A stretch of 64,000 nt of DNA, taken from contig NZ_FWFJ01000009.1 of the NCBI RefSeq assembly GCF_900172365.1, forward strand, positions 51,725 through 115,724. Direction: 5' to 3'. The stretch comes from Roseovarius gaetbuli. Lineage in GTDB: Bacteria; Pseudomonadota; Alphaproteobacteria; Rhodobacterales; Rhodobacteraceae. Shown here piece after piece: positions 18,796-28,158 of this stretch. Each line of letters starts with the position of its first letter. Positions within the stretch are counted from its first letter, which is position 1. The notes below the pieces were generated by a model. It saw only the letters and a program-made list of their open reading frames with translations. It did not search any database and was not told the origin of the DNA. The translations under genes were made by a program, and so were the position numbers.

Positions 18796-19397
18796 GTGTG
18801 GCGTTGAATGTTTCACGTGAAACAATGGACCGGCTGGAAACCTACGCAGAACTGCTGCGGAAATGGAATCCAAAGATAAACCTCGTCTCAAAGAGCACGA
18901 TTGATGACCTTTGGTCGCGCCACATCATGGATTCCGCCCAAATCTATAGTCTTGCGCCTCACACCGTTGGGCACTGGGCGGACCTTGGGTCAGGAGGCGG
19001 ATTTCCCGGGCTTGTTATTGCAATTATGGCTGCTGATCAAAATTCACCTCAAAAGACAACTCTTGTCGAAAGCGACGCTCGCAAGTGCGCCTTTCTTCGA
19101 ACGGTCATTCGAGAAACCGAGGCCAATGCGGTGGTGCTGAACGAGCGCATCGAAACCCTACCTTCCCTTGCGGCTGATATTCTTTCAGCTCGGGCGCTTG
19201 GCAGTCTGGAGCTGCTCTTATCTTTTGCGGATCGGCACCTGGCCAAGACGGGAACGGCGATTTTTCCCAAGGGAGCGAGCTGGGAAAAAGAGTTGGCGGA
19301 TGCGCAATCTAAGTGGAAGTTTGATTACCAGCTTGTTAAAAGTGAGACAGAATCCGGTCCCGTCATTATGAAGATAACAGGAGTTTCCCGTGTCTGA
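18792..19397 (+). CDS. rsmG: 16S rRNA (guanine527-N7)-methyltransferase RsmG (GidB)
   Basis: RsmG methylates G527 of 16S rRNA. It has 201 residues. The SAM-binding motif [12 protein letters not shown] is near residue 58-69, with RKCAFLR and LSARALGSL downstream, all family-typical. It starts with ATGA overlapping mnmG. Codons 6-11 are formed by parS site 2, read as NVSRET. It is followed by parA with an 8-nt overlap. Confidence 0.96.
   Translation: MSVALNVSRETMDRLETYAELLRKWNPKINLVSKSTIDDLWSRHIMDSAQIYSLAPHTVGHWADLGSGGGFPGLVIAIMAADQNSPQKTTLVESDARKCAFLRTVIRETEANAVVLNERIETLPSLAADILSARALGSLELLLSFADRHLAKTGTAIFPKGASWEKELADAQSKWKFDYQLVKSETESGPVIMKITGVSRV
18809..18824 (+). promoter_or_regulatory. parS: parS site 2 (perfect 16-bp palindrome)
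   Basis: This is a second exact TGTTTCACGTGAAACA, 1,884 nt from the first, inside the 5' end of rsmG and about 0.6 kb before parA. It is read in a different frame from site 1, so its conservation is not explained by the protein sequence. Confidence 0.95.
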
Positions 19398-20199
19398 TCC
19401 AACTCGCCCACGCGGACCAAAGATCATCGCGATTGCCAATCAAAAGGGCGGCGTTGGAAAAACGACGACGACGATAAATCTTGGCGCGGCATTGGCCGAG
19501 GCTGGCGCTCGGGTTCTGATTGTTGATCTTGATCCGCAGGGAAATGCCTCGACAGGACTAGGGATAGAGGCCGATGCGCGCGAATACACAACATATGACT
19601 TTTTGCTTGATGAGATCACCCTTGGTGAGGTGATCCAAAAGACGGCAGATGAAAACCTCATGATCATTCCTGCGACGGTTGATCTCTCGTCGGCGGATAT
19701 TGAGCTTATCTCGAACGAGAAGCGAAGCTTTCTCTTGCATGATGCGTTGCGACAGCACGCGATTGACGCTTATGCGCTTGATTATGTGCTGATTGATTGC
19801 CCGCCTTCTCTTAACCTTTTGACGGTAAACGCGATGGTTGCGGCCCATTCCGTCCTTGTGCCGTTGCAGAGTGAATTTTTTGCGCTTGAAGGTTTGTCAC
19901 AGCTCATGTTGACGATCCGCGAGGTCCGCCAGACGGCCAATGCAAACCTTCGTATAGAAGGGGTTGTATTGACGATGTTTGACGCCCGCAACAATCTTTC
20001 GTCTCAGGTTGAACAGGATGCTCGGGAAAATCTTGGGGATTTGGTCTTTCAAACGAGAATTCCACGCAACGTTCGGGTCAGCGAGGCGCCATCCTATGCG
20101 GTTTCCGTGCTGAGCTATGATTCCAACTCAAAAGGAGCGCAGGCCTATCGCGATCTTGCGCAGGAATTGATGCAAAACAACGCGCGCGCCGCTGCCTGA
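19390..20199 (+). CDS. parA: Chromosome partitioning ATPase ParA
   Basis: ParA drives segregation of the origin by forming a nucleoid-bound gradient that ParB-parS complexes follow. It has 269 residues with a GTG start overlapping rsmG. The deviant Walker A KGGVGKTT is at residues 19-26, VDLDPQGNASTGLG near 47-60, and DCPPSLNLLT near 137. A basic, Pro-rich N-terminus of about ten residues precedes the fold. Confidence 0.97.
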   Translation: MSDPTRPRGPKIIAIANQKGGVGKTTTTINLGAALAEAGARVLIVDLDPQGNASTGLGIEADAREYTTYDFLLDEITLGEVIQKTADENLMIIPATVDLSSADIELISNEKRSFLLHDALRQHAIDAYALDYVLIDCPPSLNLLTVNAMVAAHSVLVPLQSEFFALEGLSQLMLTIREVRQTANANLRIEGVVLTMFDARNNLSSQVEQDARENLGDLVFQTRIPRNVRVSEAPSYAVSVLSYDSNSKGAQAYRDLAQELMQNNARAAA

Positions 20200-20218
20200 A
20201 CCGAAAAGGACAAAAGAT

Positions 20219-21124
20219 ATGGCCAGTAAGAAAACTCAGCAGCGCGGCCTTGGGCGCGGCCTTTCGGCGCTAATGGCAGATGTCGGCGATGATGCGCGTG
20301 CATCCGCAGCAGGTGGGTCAAAGCGCCCGGATCTTATGGTTCCGGTCGAGAAGGTTCAGCCAAACCCCGATCAGCCGCGCCGCAGCTTTGATCAGGAGCT
20401 TTTGCAGGACCTGGCCAATTCCATCGCCGAGAAAGGGGTTATTCAGCCGCTGATCGTGCGCCCAAACCCGCGCCGTGAGGGTGAATATGAAATCGTCGCG
20501 GGCGAACGCCGCTGGCGTGCGGCGCAGATGGCGAAACTTCACGAAATTCCTGTTCTTGTACGTGACTTCAACGACACCGAGGTGTTGGAAGTTGCGATTA
20601 TCGAGAACATTCAGAGAGCTGATCTAAATCCGGTGGAAGAAGCGACCGGATATAATCAACTGATGCACAAATTTGGCCACACTCAGGAAAAGCTTGCCGA
20701 GGTGCTGGGCAAAAGCCGGAGCCATATCGCAAACAGTGTGCGGTTGCTCAACTTGCCCGAAGAGGTTTTGGCCTATGTGCGCGAAGGAAAGCTGTCATCG
20801 GGCCACGCGCGTGCCTTGATCACAGCGGATGATCCCGCCGCCCTCGCGCGTCAGGTGATCCAAAAGAACCTTTCGGTGCGGGAAACGGAAAAGCTCGTTA
20901 AGACGGGAATTGGCAATATTTTCAACGAGGGCGGAGCGACGGTAAAGCCCCGCAAAGCGCCGGAGAAAGACGCCGACACCAAGGCGCTTGAGGGCGATCT
21001 TTCGGCGAATCTTGGTATGAAGGTGGCAATCAACCATACCGCCGGCCAAGAAAACGGCCAGATTACAATCAGCTATGACTCGCTTGATCAACTTGATCGA
21101 CTCTGCGGGCTTCTCAGCAGCTAA
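20219..21124 (+). CDS. parB: Chromosome partitioning protein ParB
   Basis: ParB is a CTP-dependent DNA clamp that loads at parS and spreads. It has 301 residues. RGLGRGLSALM at the N-terminus is the ParA-stimulating region. VQPNPDQPRR and GERRWRAAQM are the CTPase motifs, with the latter near residue 97. GKSRSHIANSVRLLNLP is the helix-turn-helix near 164-180, and a C-terminal dimerisation domain ends the protein. Its target sites are the two parS copies upstream. Confidence 0.97.
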   Translation: MASKKTQQRGLGRGLSALMADVGDDARASAAGGSKRPDLMVPVEKVQPNPDQPRRSFDQELLQDLANSIAEKGVIQPLIVRPNPRREGEYEIVAGERRWRAAQMAKLHEIPVLVRDFNDTEVLEVAIIENIQRADLNPVEEATGYNQLMHKFGHTQEKLAEVLGKSRSHIANSVRLLNLPEEVLAYVREGKLSSGHARALITADDPAALARQVIQKNLSVRETEKLVKTGIGNIFNEGGATVKPRKAPEKDADTKALEGDLSANLGMKVAINHTAGQENGQITISYDSLDQLDRLCGLLSS

Positions 21125-21130
21125 TAGTCA

Positions 21131-22288
21131 CTATTCCGGCAAAAGATCACGAATAACGGCGTTCAGCACCGCGCGACCCTGCCGGGTTGCGCGCATAGCG
21201 TTTGCCTTGGTTTCGATCATGCCGATCTCTTGCAAATGGGCGACGGTTTCGGGGTTTAACGGTACACCCGACAGGGCGGCAAATCGCTGCGGGTCAATCC
21301 CATCGGTGATCCGCAGCCCCATCAAAAGGTATTCGGTTGCCTGATCCTGCGCGCTAAGCGCTTTGGCGCGTTTCTCGGCATTGCCCTGTTCGACCGATGT
21401 TAACCAACGTTCGGGCGACGAGAAGGCCTCGGTCGCAAAACGCTGTCCATCGCGGGTGATCCGGCCATGTGCGCCTGGACCGATACCGACATAGTCGCCA
21501 TAGCGCCAATAGATCATGTTGTGCCGGGATTCTGATCCGGGCTTGGCATGATTGGAGACCTCATATGCCCCAAGTCCGGCCGCATCGCATATTTCCTGCG
21601 TGGCGTGATACATGTCGGCGGCAAGATCGTCCTCTGGCAAACCCCGCAGGCGCCCGGCAGCATACCGATCACCAAAGGCGGTCCCTTGCTCGATGGTCAA
21701 CTGATAGAGCGAGAGGTGATCAATCGCCATACCAAGCGCTTCGCGCAGCTCCGAGCGCCATTCATCAAGCGTTTGATCCTGGCGCGCGTAAATGAGGTCA
21801 AAGCTAACCCTGTCAAAGGTTTGTCTTGCAATATCAAAGGCTTGTTGTGCCTCTTTGACCGAATGAATACGGCCAAGCCGCTTAAGGTCGCGATCATTGA
21901 GGGCTTGAACGCCCATGGAGATACGCGACACGCCGCCCTGGGAAAAGGCACGAAACTTGCCCGCTTCGACAGATCCGGGATTGGCCTCTAGCGTGACCTC
22001 AAGATCGTTGGCGGCTGGCCATGTGCGACGCACACGGTCGAGGATCGCCGCGACAACTTCGGGGTTCATCAAGCTTGGCGTGCCACCGCCGAAAAAGACA
22101 CTGTTGAGCACCCGACCAGACAGCATTTCGCCGTAGCGATCAATTTCCGAAAGATACGCCCACAGCCAGCGAGATTGGTCAATCTCACGCGCAACATGGC
22201 TGTTGAAGTCGCAATAGGGGCATTTGGCCTGACAGAACGGCCAATGGATATAGAGGCCAAAGCCCCCTGCTTGCCAATCTTCAGCCAA
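21131..22288 (-). CDS. hemW: Heme chaperone HemW (radical SAM, formerly HemN-like)
   Basis: HemW binds heme and a 4Fe-4S cluster and helps insert heme into respiratory enzymes. It was long misnamed coproporphyrinogen III oxidase. It has 385 residues. The radical SAM motif CQAKCPYC is near residues 19-26, and SVFFGGGTPSLM follows. The cluster has the HemW spacing without the extra HemN-specific N-terminus. It is convergent with parB and overlaps the 3' end of rdgB by 8 nt. Confidence 0.9.
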   Translation of the reverse strand: MAEDWQAGGFGLYIHWPFCQAKCPYCDFNSHVAREIDQSRWLWAYLSEIDRYGEMLSGRVLNSVFFGGGTPSLMNPEVVAAILDRVRRTWPAANDLEVTLEANPGSVEAGKFRAFSQGGVSRISMGVQALNDRDLKRLGRIHSVKEAQQAFDIARQTFDRVSFDLIYARQDQTLDEWRSELREALGMAIDHLSLYQLTIEQGTAFGDRYAAGRLRGLPEDDLAADMYHATQEICDAAGLGAYEVSNHAKPGSESRHNMIYWRYGDYVGIGPGAHGRITRDGQRFATEAFSSPERWLTSVEQGNAEKRAKALSAQDQATEYLLMGLRITDGIDPQRFAALSGVPLNPETVAHLQEIGMIETKANAMRATRQGRAVLNAVIRDLLPE

Positions 22289-22889
22289 AACAGCCCTTTA
22301 CCAATTTGTTGAACGCATCGGCGCGATGGCTAATGCGGTTCTTTTCCCAGCGATCCATTTCGCCAAAGGTAATCTCATAGCCGACCGGCTGAAAGATCGG
22401 GTCATACCCATGCCCTTCACTGCCGCGCATCGGCCAAACGACCCAGCCTTCGACGGTGCCTGCGAAAACCTCGTCATGCCCGTCGGGCCAGGCAAGCACC
22501 AAAGTACAGCAAAACCGCCCGGTCCATGGCTGTGCAGCGCCGCTTTGCACAAGTTTGTCATGGGTCTTGGTCATCGCCATGACAAAGTCACGACCAGTCT
22601 CTGTTTCGGCCCAATCGGCAGTATAAACGCCAGGCGCGCCGTTCAGCGCGTCAATCTCGATCCCGCTGTCATCGGACAGGGCGGGAAGGCCGGTTGCCTT
22701 TGCCGCTGCGTGCGCCTTGATGCGCGCATTGCCGACAAAGGAGGTCTCGGTTTCGTCGGGTTCGGCAAGCCCCATTTCGGCGGCGCCCACAACGCGGACA
22801 CCGTAAGGGGCAAGCAGATTGGCGATCTCTTCAAGCTTGCCCGCGTTATGCGTGGCCACCAACAGGGTATCGCCGGTAAATTTACGCAC
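22281..22889 (-). CDS. rdgB: XTP/dITP diphosphatase (non-canonical purine NTPase) RdgB
   Basis: RdgB removes deaminated purine nucleotides (XTP, ITP, dITP) from the pool. I place the start at a GTG (22889), giving 202 residues beginning [18 protein letters not shown]; the frame extends 57 nt further into rph but that part is not family-like. [23 protein letters not shown] and [10 protein letters not shown] are the substrate-binding motifs. It overlaps the rph 3' end by 8 nt, so rph-rdgB-hemW is one unit. Confidence 0.92.
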   Translation of the reverse strand: MRKFTGDTLLVATHNAGKLEEIANLLAPYGVRVVGAAEMGLAEPDETETSFVGNARIKAHAAAKATGLPALSDDSGIEIDALNGAPGVYTADWAETETGRDFVMAMTKTHDKLVQSGAAQPWTGRFCCTLVLAWPDGHDEVFAGTVEGWVVWPMRGSEGHGYDPIFQPVGYEITFGEMDRWEKNRISHRADAFNKLVKGCFG

Positions 22890-23598
22890 CTGTCGCCTCA
22901 AGCTGTTTGGCGACAAGTTCGTCGACGCCCTTTTCGGCCAGATCAAGCAGCGTGTTCATCTGATCGCGGCTATAGGTCGAGCCTTCGGCGCTCATTTGCA
23001 CCTCGATCAGCTTTTTGGTGCCTGTCATGATGAAATTGCCATCAACGCCGGCATCGCTATCCTCGGGGTAATCAAGATCAAGCACCGGCTGGCCCGCGTA
23101 GATGCCACAGGATACGGCGGCGACCGGATCAATCAGCGGATCGCTGACAACATCGCCGACCTTCATCAGTTTTTGCACAGCAAGGCGAAGGGCAACCCAT
23201 CCGCCGGTGATCGAGGCACACCGCGTGCCGCCATCGGCCTGAATGACATCGCAATCAACCGTGATCTGACGTTCGCCAAGGGCAACGCGATCAACGCCGG
23301 CGCGCAAAGAGCGGCCAATCAGACGCTGAATTTCAACGGTACGGCCGCCTTGTTTGCCCGCCGTCGCCTCGCGGCGCATCCGGCTATTGGTCGAGCGGGG
23401 AAGCATGCCGTATTCGGCGGTCACCCAACCAAGGCCGCTGCCTTTGATAAAAGGCGGCACGCGATCCTCGATCGTGGCGGTGCACAGAACATGGGTATCA
23501 CCGATTTTGATCAGGCAAGACCCCTCGGCGTGCTTCAAAACTCCGGTTTCGATTGAAACTGGCCGCATTTCGCTTAAATCTCTACCAGACGGTCGCAT
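22882..23598 (-). CDS. rph: Ribonuclease PH
   Basis: RNase PH is a phosphorolytic 3' exoribonuclease that trims tRNA and rRNA ends. It has 238 residues from the ATG at 23598, preceded by [25 protein letters not shown] is the usual N-terminus. [33 protein letters not shown] carries the arginine-rich region, and [17 protein letters not shown] the phosphate/metal site. The frame stays open upstream, antisense to hrcA, but that extension is not part of the gene. It is divergent from hrcA. Confidence 0.95.
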   Translation of the reverse strand: MRPSGRDLSEMRPVSIETGVLKHAEGSCLIKIGDTHVLCTATIEDRVPPFIKGSGLGWVTAEYGMLPRSTNSRMRREATAGKQGGRTVEIQRLIGRSLRAGVDRVALGERQITVDCDVIQADGGTRCASITGGWVALRLAVQKLMKVGDVVSDPLIDPVAAVSCGIYAGQPVLDLDYPEDSDAGVDGNFIMTGTKKLIEVQMSAEGSTYSRDQMNTLLDLAEKGVDELVAKQLEATGA

Positions 23599-23715
23599 GA
23601 TATTTCCCTTTCGCTGTTGGGCGGGGGATACAGGTGAAGCGCCTGCAATGGCAACCCCGATTGACCTTTGGCGCAACCCGTCTTTAATGGCAGACCTATG
23701 AGGAAACCCGGTTAG

Positions 23716-24780
23716 ATGAATACCCCAAGACAGGGCCTTGATCAGATGAACGACCGCTCGCGCGAAGTGTTTCGCCGCGTGGTCGAAAGCTATCTCGCCA
23801 ATGGTGATCCTGTTGGGTCGCGCACCCTCACGCGAGACTTTAGCGAAAAAGTAAGTGCGGCAACGATCCGCAACGTGATGCAGGATCTGGAATACCTCGG
23901 CCTTTTGGACAGCCCGCACATCAGCGCCGGGCGCGTGCCAACGCAGGAAGGCTTGCGGATGTTTGTCGATGGCCTGCTTGAGGTGGGCGATCTTGAGGCA
24001 ACAGATCGCAAGATGATCGACGACACCGTCGCCACGAATTCGCAAGACGTTGGCGGCATACTTGATCGCATCGGTTCTGCGCTTTCGGGGGTGACGCGAG
24101 GTGCGTCGCTTGTTTTGACTCCGAAGCACGAGGCGCCGATCAAGCATATCGAATTCGTTAGTCTCGGGCATGAGCGCGCGCTTGTGGTTCTGGTGTTTTC
24201 CGACGGGCATGTTGAAAACCGCATTTTCAATCCGCCCCCCGGCCAAACCCCAAGCTCGATGCGCGAGGCGGCGAATTTTCTGAATTCCTTGATTGAGGGT
24301 AAAACCCTGTCGGATCTTCAGACCGTGATCGCGAAACAGATCGCTGCGCGGCGCCAGGAAATTGATCAGCTTTCCCATGCCATGGTCGAAAGCGGCTTGG
24401 CCGTCTGGGAAGGAGAAGGCGACGCTTACGAGCGTCTTATCGTGCGTGGGCGGGCGAATCTTTTGAATTCGGGCACCGAGGAAGTTGACCTTGAGCGCAT
24501 TCGCACACTGTTTGATGACCTCGAACGCAAGCGTGATATCGCCGAATTCCTCGAACTGGCCGACGAAGGCGCAGGTGTGCGCATTTTTATTGGTTCTGAG
24601 AACAAACTTTTTTCACTTTCGGGTTCCTCTTTGGTGGTCTCTCCATATATGAACGCTGACCGTAAGATCATTGGCGCAGTTGGTGTCATTGGCCCGACGC
24701 GCCTGAACTATGGGCGGATCGTGCCAATCGTCGACTACACGGCGCAACTGGTTGGCAAACTGATCTCGGACCGGAGTTAG
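23716..24780 (+). CDS. hrcA: Heat-inducible transcription repressor HrcA
   Basis: HrcA represses groESL and other chaperone genes by binding CIRCE elements. It has 354 residues. The N-terminal winged helix ([36 protein letters not shown] sequence) is followed by [30 protein letters not shown], the family signature near residue 50-80. No CIRCE element is seen upstream of hrcA itself. grpE follows after 9 nt, so repressor and chaperone cofactor are co-transcribed. Confidence 0.96.
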   Translation: MNTPRQGLDQMNDRSREVFRRVVESYLANGDPVGSRTLTRDFSEKVSAATIRNVMQDLEYLGLLDSPHISAGRVPTQEGLRMFVDGLLEVGDLEATDRKMIDDTVATNSQDVGGILDRIGSALSGVTRGASLVLTPKHEAPIKHIEFVSLGHERALVVLVFSDGHVENRIFNPPPGQTPSSMREAANFLNSLIEGKTLSDLQTVIAKQIAARRQEIDQLSHAMVESGLAVWEGEGDAYERLIVRGRANLLNSGTEEVDLERIRTLFDDLERKRDIAEFLELADEGAGVRIFIGSENKLFSLSGSSLVVSPYMNADRKIIGAVGVIGPTRLNYGRIVPIVDYTAQLVGKLISDRS

Positions 24781-24789
24781 AGGTGTAAA

Positions 24790-25353
24790 ATGGCAGACCC
24801 GAACAACGAAAGCTTTCTCGATGATATCGAAGAAGCCGCCGCTGAAGAGAACGAACAGAACGAAGCAGAGATCTCTGACGCAGAGTTAGAGCTCGATAGC
24901 CTTCGTGCAGAGCGTGACGCGTATCAGGATAAGTTCATGCGCGCGCTCGCGGATGCCGAAAATGCCCGCAAGCGGTCTGAAAAGGATCGACGCGAGGCCG
25001 AGAATTACGGGGGCTCCAAGCTGGCCCGTGATATGCTTCCGGTGCATGACAATCTCAAGCGCGCGCTTGAAACCCTCACCGACGAACAACGTCAGGCCTC
25101 GGCCGCCGTGTTCGAGGGGATCGAGCTTACGCTGCGCGAGCTATTGAACGTGTTCACCAAGCACGGAATCACCGTGATCGACCCGCAAGTCGGGGATCGT
25201 TTTGATCCGCAACTGCATGAGGCTATGTTCGAGGCCCCCCTGCCCGGCACAAAGGCTGGCGAGATCATTCAGGTCTCTGGTCAGGGCTTTATGTTGCACG
25301 ACCGCATTCTGCGCCCGGCGCAGGTTGGTGTTTCGTCCAATCGCGGTGCATAA
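24790..25353 (+). CDS. grpE: Nucleotide exchange factor GrpE
   Basis: GrpE releases ADP from DnaK. It has 187 residues. A long acidic N-terminal region is followed by a coiled coil (about 30-85, including YQDKFMRALADAENARKRSEKDR) and the beta domain with VGDRFDPQLHEAM and VSGQGFMLHDRILRPAQVGVS. dnaK and dnaJ are not in the window. A strong hairpin terminator follows immediately. Confidence 0.96.
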   Translation: MADPNNESFLDDIEEAAAEENEQNEAEISDAELELDSLRAERDAYQDKFMRALADAENARKRSEKDRREAENYGGSKLARDMLPVHDNLKRALETLTDEQRQASAAVFEGIELTLRELLNVFTKHGITVIDPQVGDRFDPQLHEAMFEAPLPGTKAGEIIQVSGQGFMLHDRILRPAQVGVSSNRGA

Positions 25354-25358
25354 AGTTC

Positions 25359-25387
25359 AAGGCGGGCACTAGCCCGCCTTATTTTTT
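25359..25387. terminator. Intrinsic terminator shared by grpE and mutS
   Basis: AAGGCGGGC pairs perfectly with GCCCGCCTT around ACTA (25359-25380), followed by ATTTTTT on the plus strand for grpE. On the minus strand the left half of the stem encodes nothing, while the right half forms the last codons and stop of mutS. Confidence 0.85.
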
Positions 25388-28026
25388 GCCAGTCCCTTGA
25401 GTTCATAGATCAGGTCCAGCGCTTCGCGCGGGCTAAGCGCGTCAGGCAGGATATCTGCAAGGCGCGCTTCGACCTCGGATGGGCCGGCCGATTTGACCGG
25501 GGTCGGCGTGGGCGGCATCGCGGAAAACAGCGGTAAATCGTCGATCAGCGCCTTTTGGCGGCTTCCGCCTTCGCGCTCACCCTTTTCCAGCGCATCAAGC
25601 ACTACGCGTGCCCGCGCAACGACCGCCTCTGGCAGGCCGGCGAGTTTTGCGACCTGCACGCCATAACTGCGATCGGCGGCACCGCGGCGCACCTCATGCA
25701 AGAAAATCACGTCGCCATCATGTTCCTTGACGGTGACGGTGGCGTTTTCAACGCGGGTAAGTTTGTCACTCAGATTGGTTAGCTCGTGATAATGCGTGGC
25801 AAACAGCGCCCGGCAACCGTTGACGTCATGCAGGTTCTCAAGCGTCGCCCAAGCGATGCTAAGCCCATCATAGGTGGCCGTGCCGCGCCCGATTTCATCA
25901 AGAATAACAAGCGCATGATCATCTGCCTGATTGAGGATCGCGGCGGTTTCGACCATTTCGACCATAAAGGTCGAGCGCCCACGCGCGAGATCATCCGAGG
26001 CGCCAACGCGGCTGAAAAGTTGGCTGACAAGGCCGATATGGGCGGATGTGGCGGGAACATAGCTTCCCATTTGCGCCAAAAGCGCGATCAGGGCGTTTTG
26101 CCGAAGGAAGGTCGACTTACCGGCCATGTTCGGCCCGGTCAAAAGCCAGATATCGCTTTCACCGCCCAGATCACAGTCATTGGCGATGAACGGCGCGCCA
26201 TTCTGAGCGCGCAGCGCGCGTTCGACCACGGGATGCCTCCCGCCCTTTATGTTTAGCGCGCGGCTGGTGTCGACGATGGGTTTGCACCAATTCTCCTGTA
26301 CCGCAAGATCGGCAAGGGCGGTGGAAAGGTCAATCTCGGCAAGCCCGCGCGCGACCTGCGCAATGGCTCCGGATTGCTCAAGAATTGCGGCCTTCAGGGC
26401 GTCATAGACCCGCTTTTCAATCTCAAGCGCCCGCCCCCCGGCGTTCAGGATCTTGGTTTCCATCTCGCTGAGCGGCACGGTGGTAAAGCGCACCTGATTA
26501 GCGGTGGTCTGGCGGTGTTTGAAGGTCTCGTTCAGCGGCGCGGCCAGCATTTTATCGGCATGGGTGGAGGTGACTTCGACGAAATAGCCGAGTACGTTGT
26601 TATGCTTGATCTTGAGCGACTGAATGCCGGTCAGGGCGGAATATTCACCCTGCATTGCCGCGATAACGCCGCGTCCTTCATCGCGAAGCTGGCGCGCCTC
26701 GTCGAGGTCGGCGTCATAGCCGGGCGCGATAAACCCGCCATCACGTGCCAAAAGCGGCGGCTCGGCCACAAGTGCCAGATCAAGCAGATCCAGAAGCGCG
26801 TTATGACCGGTCAGGCCCTTGGCCGCTTCGGCAAGTAGCCGAGGAAGATCAGCACCGGCAAAAAGGCCGGCCACTTCTTCGGCCTGTTCAAGACCGTTGC
26901 GCACCGCCGCCAGATCACGCGGCCCGCCCCGATCAAGCCCCAGGCGCGATAGCGCGCGATCAAGGTCAGGCACCCTACGCAGGGCTTCGCGTAAATCGGC
27001 GGACAAACGAGACTGTTCCGCCGCAAAGCCGACAGACGCCAGCCGATCGGTTACCACATCCAAGACCCGGCTCGGGCTTGATAGTCGTCGCTCTAACAGA
27101 CGCCCGCCGCCTGCCGTCACGGTGCGATCAATCGTTGCCAAAAGCGATCCGGCCCTGCCTCCGCCAAGTGCCTGAGTCAGCTCAAGATTACGCCGGGTCG
27201 CGGCGTCGATCTGCATCGCGCGTTCTTGTTGTTCACGCACCGGCGTGCGCAAAAGCGGCAGATTGCCCTTTTGCGTGATCTCAAGCCATTCGACGATGGC
27301 GCCCATCGCGGCAATCTCTGGACGTGAAAACTGACCAAAGGCTTCTAGTGTGGTGACGCCAAACAGCGCGCAAAGCCGCTTTTCACCGCCCGTACTGTCA
27401 AAGGCGGAGCGCCCCAGCGGCGTCAGAGACGCGCCTGATTCAGTGACTATTTCGCCTAAATCACCTTCATCCCCATCCGCGATTACCACCTCGCGTGGGG
27501 TAAGGCGCGCGAGTTCCGGGCCAAGCCGCGCCGCAGTCAGGGGCATGACGTGAAAGGCCCCGGTGGAAATATCGACCCAAGCAAGCGCACAATCGCCGCG
27601 TACCTGTGCGAAAGCGGCAAGGTAATTGTGACGCCGCGCCTCTAGCAGGCTTTCCTCGGTCAAGGTGCCGGGGGTGACAAGGCGCACGACGGCGCGATGC
27701 ACCACCGACTTCGAGCCGCGCTTCTTGGCCTCTGCCGGGTCTTCCATCTGTTCACAGACAGCCACGCGAAACCCCTTGCGGATCAGTGTCAGAAGATAGC
27801 CCTCGGCGGAATGGACAGGCACGCCGCACATCGCGATATCTTCGCCCAGATGCTTGCCGCGTTTGGTAAGCGCGATATCAAGCGCCTCGGCCGCCGCCGC
27901 CGCATCGTCAAAGAACAGCTCGTAAAAATCACCCATCCGATAGAACAAAAGCGCCTCTGGATACTGTGCCTTGATCTCAAGATACTGCGCCATCATCGGC
28001 GTGACTGTGGATGGTTGTGCTGTCAC
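25369..28026 (-). CDS. mutS: DNA mismatch repair protein MutS
   Basis: MutS recognises mismatches and starts methyl- or nick-directed repair. It has 885 residues, the usual length for MutS1. The N-terminal mismatch-binding domain contains the Phe-x-Glu region (RMGDFYELF) near 30-40. Walker [10 protein letters not shown] is at 631-639, and [12 protein letters not shown] near 710-721 is Walker B. THYHEL is the conserved His loop. A C-terminal tail for tetramer and MutL contacts ends in the grpE-mutS terminator. It is divergent from maeB. Confidence 0.97.
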   Translation of the reverse strand: MTAQPSTVTPMMAQYLEIKAQYPEALLFYRMGDFYELFFDDAAAAAEALDIALTKRGKHLGEDIAMCGVPVHSAEGYLLTLIRKGFRVAVCEQMEDPAEAKKRGSKSVVHRAVVRLVTPGTLTEESLLEARRHNYLAAFAQVRGDCALAWVDISTGAFHVMPLTAARLGPELARLTPREVVIADGDEGDLGEIVTESGASLTPLGRSAFDSTGGEKRLCALFGVTTLEAFGQFSRPEIAAMGAIVEWLEITQKGNLPLLRTPVREQQERAMQIDAATRRNLELTQALGGGRAGSLLATIDRTVTAGGGRLLERRLSSPSRVLDVVTDRLASVGFAAEQSRLSADLREALRRVPDLDRALSRLGLDRGGPRDLAAVRNGLEQAEEVAGLFAGADLPRLLAEAAKGLTGHNALLDLLDLALVAEPPLLARDGGFIAPGYDADLDEARQLRDEGRGVIAAMQGEYSALTGIQSLKIKHNNVLGYFVEVTSTHADKMLAAPLNETFKHRQTTANQVRFTTVPLSEMETKILNAGGRALEIEKRVYDALKAAILEQSGAIAQVARGLAEIDLSTALADLAVQENWCKPIVDTSRALNIKGGRHPVVERALRAQNGAPFIANDCDLGGESDIWLLTGPNMAGKSTFLRQNALIALLAQMGSYVPATSAHIGLVSQLFSRVGASDDLARGRSTFMVEMVETAAILNQADDHALVILDEIGRGTATYDGLSIAWATLENLHDVNGCRALFATHYHELTNLSDKLTRVENATVTVKEHDGDVIFLHEVRRGAADRSYGVQVAKLAGLPEAVVARARVVLDALEKGEREGGSRQKALIDDLPLFSAMPPTPTPVKSAGPSEVEARLADILPDALSPREALDLIYELKGLAKNKAG

Positions 28027-28158
28027 GGGGGCCCCCTTTTGCTTGGCGTGACCTTACAAATCCCGGACCGCCCGCGAAAGCCAAAACCGCGTTTCAGTTG
28101 AGGCCGCGGCATTCCCCCGCTATGCAGGGTCAAATTCATTCAATGCACAGGCCCGAAC

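Noticed and set aside
23599..24378. Long upstream extension of the rph frame on the minus strand
   Set aside because: It is antisense to hrcA, not family-like, and the rph start at 23598 has a proper ribosome site.
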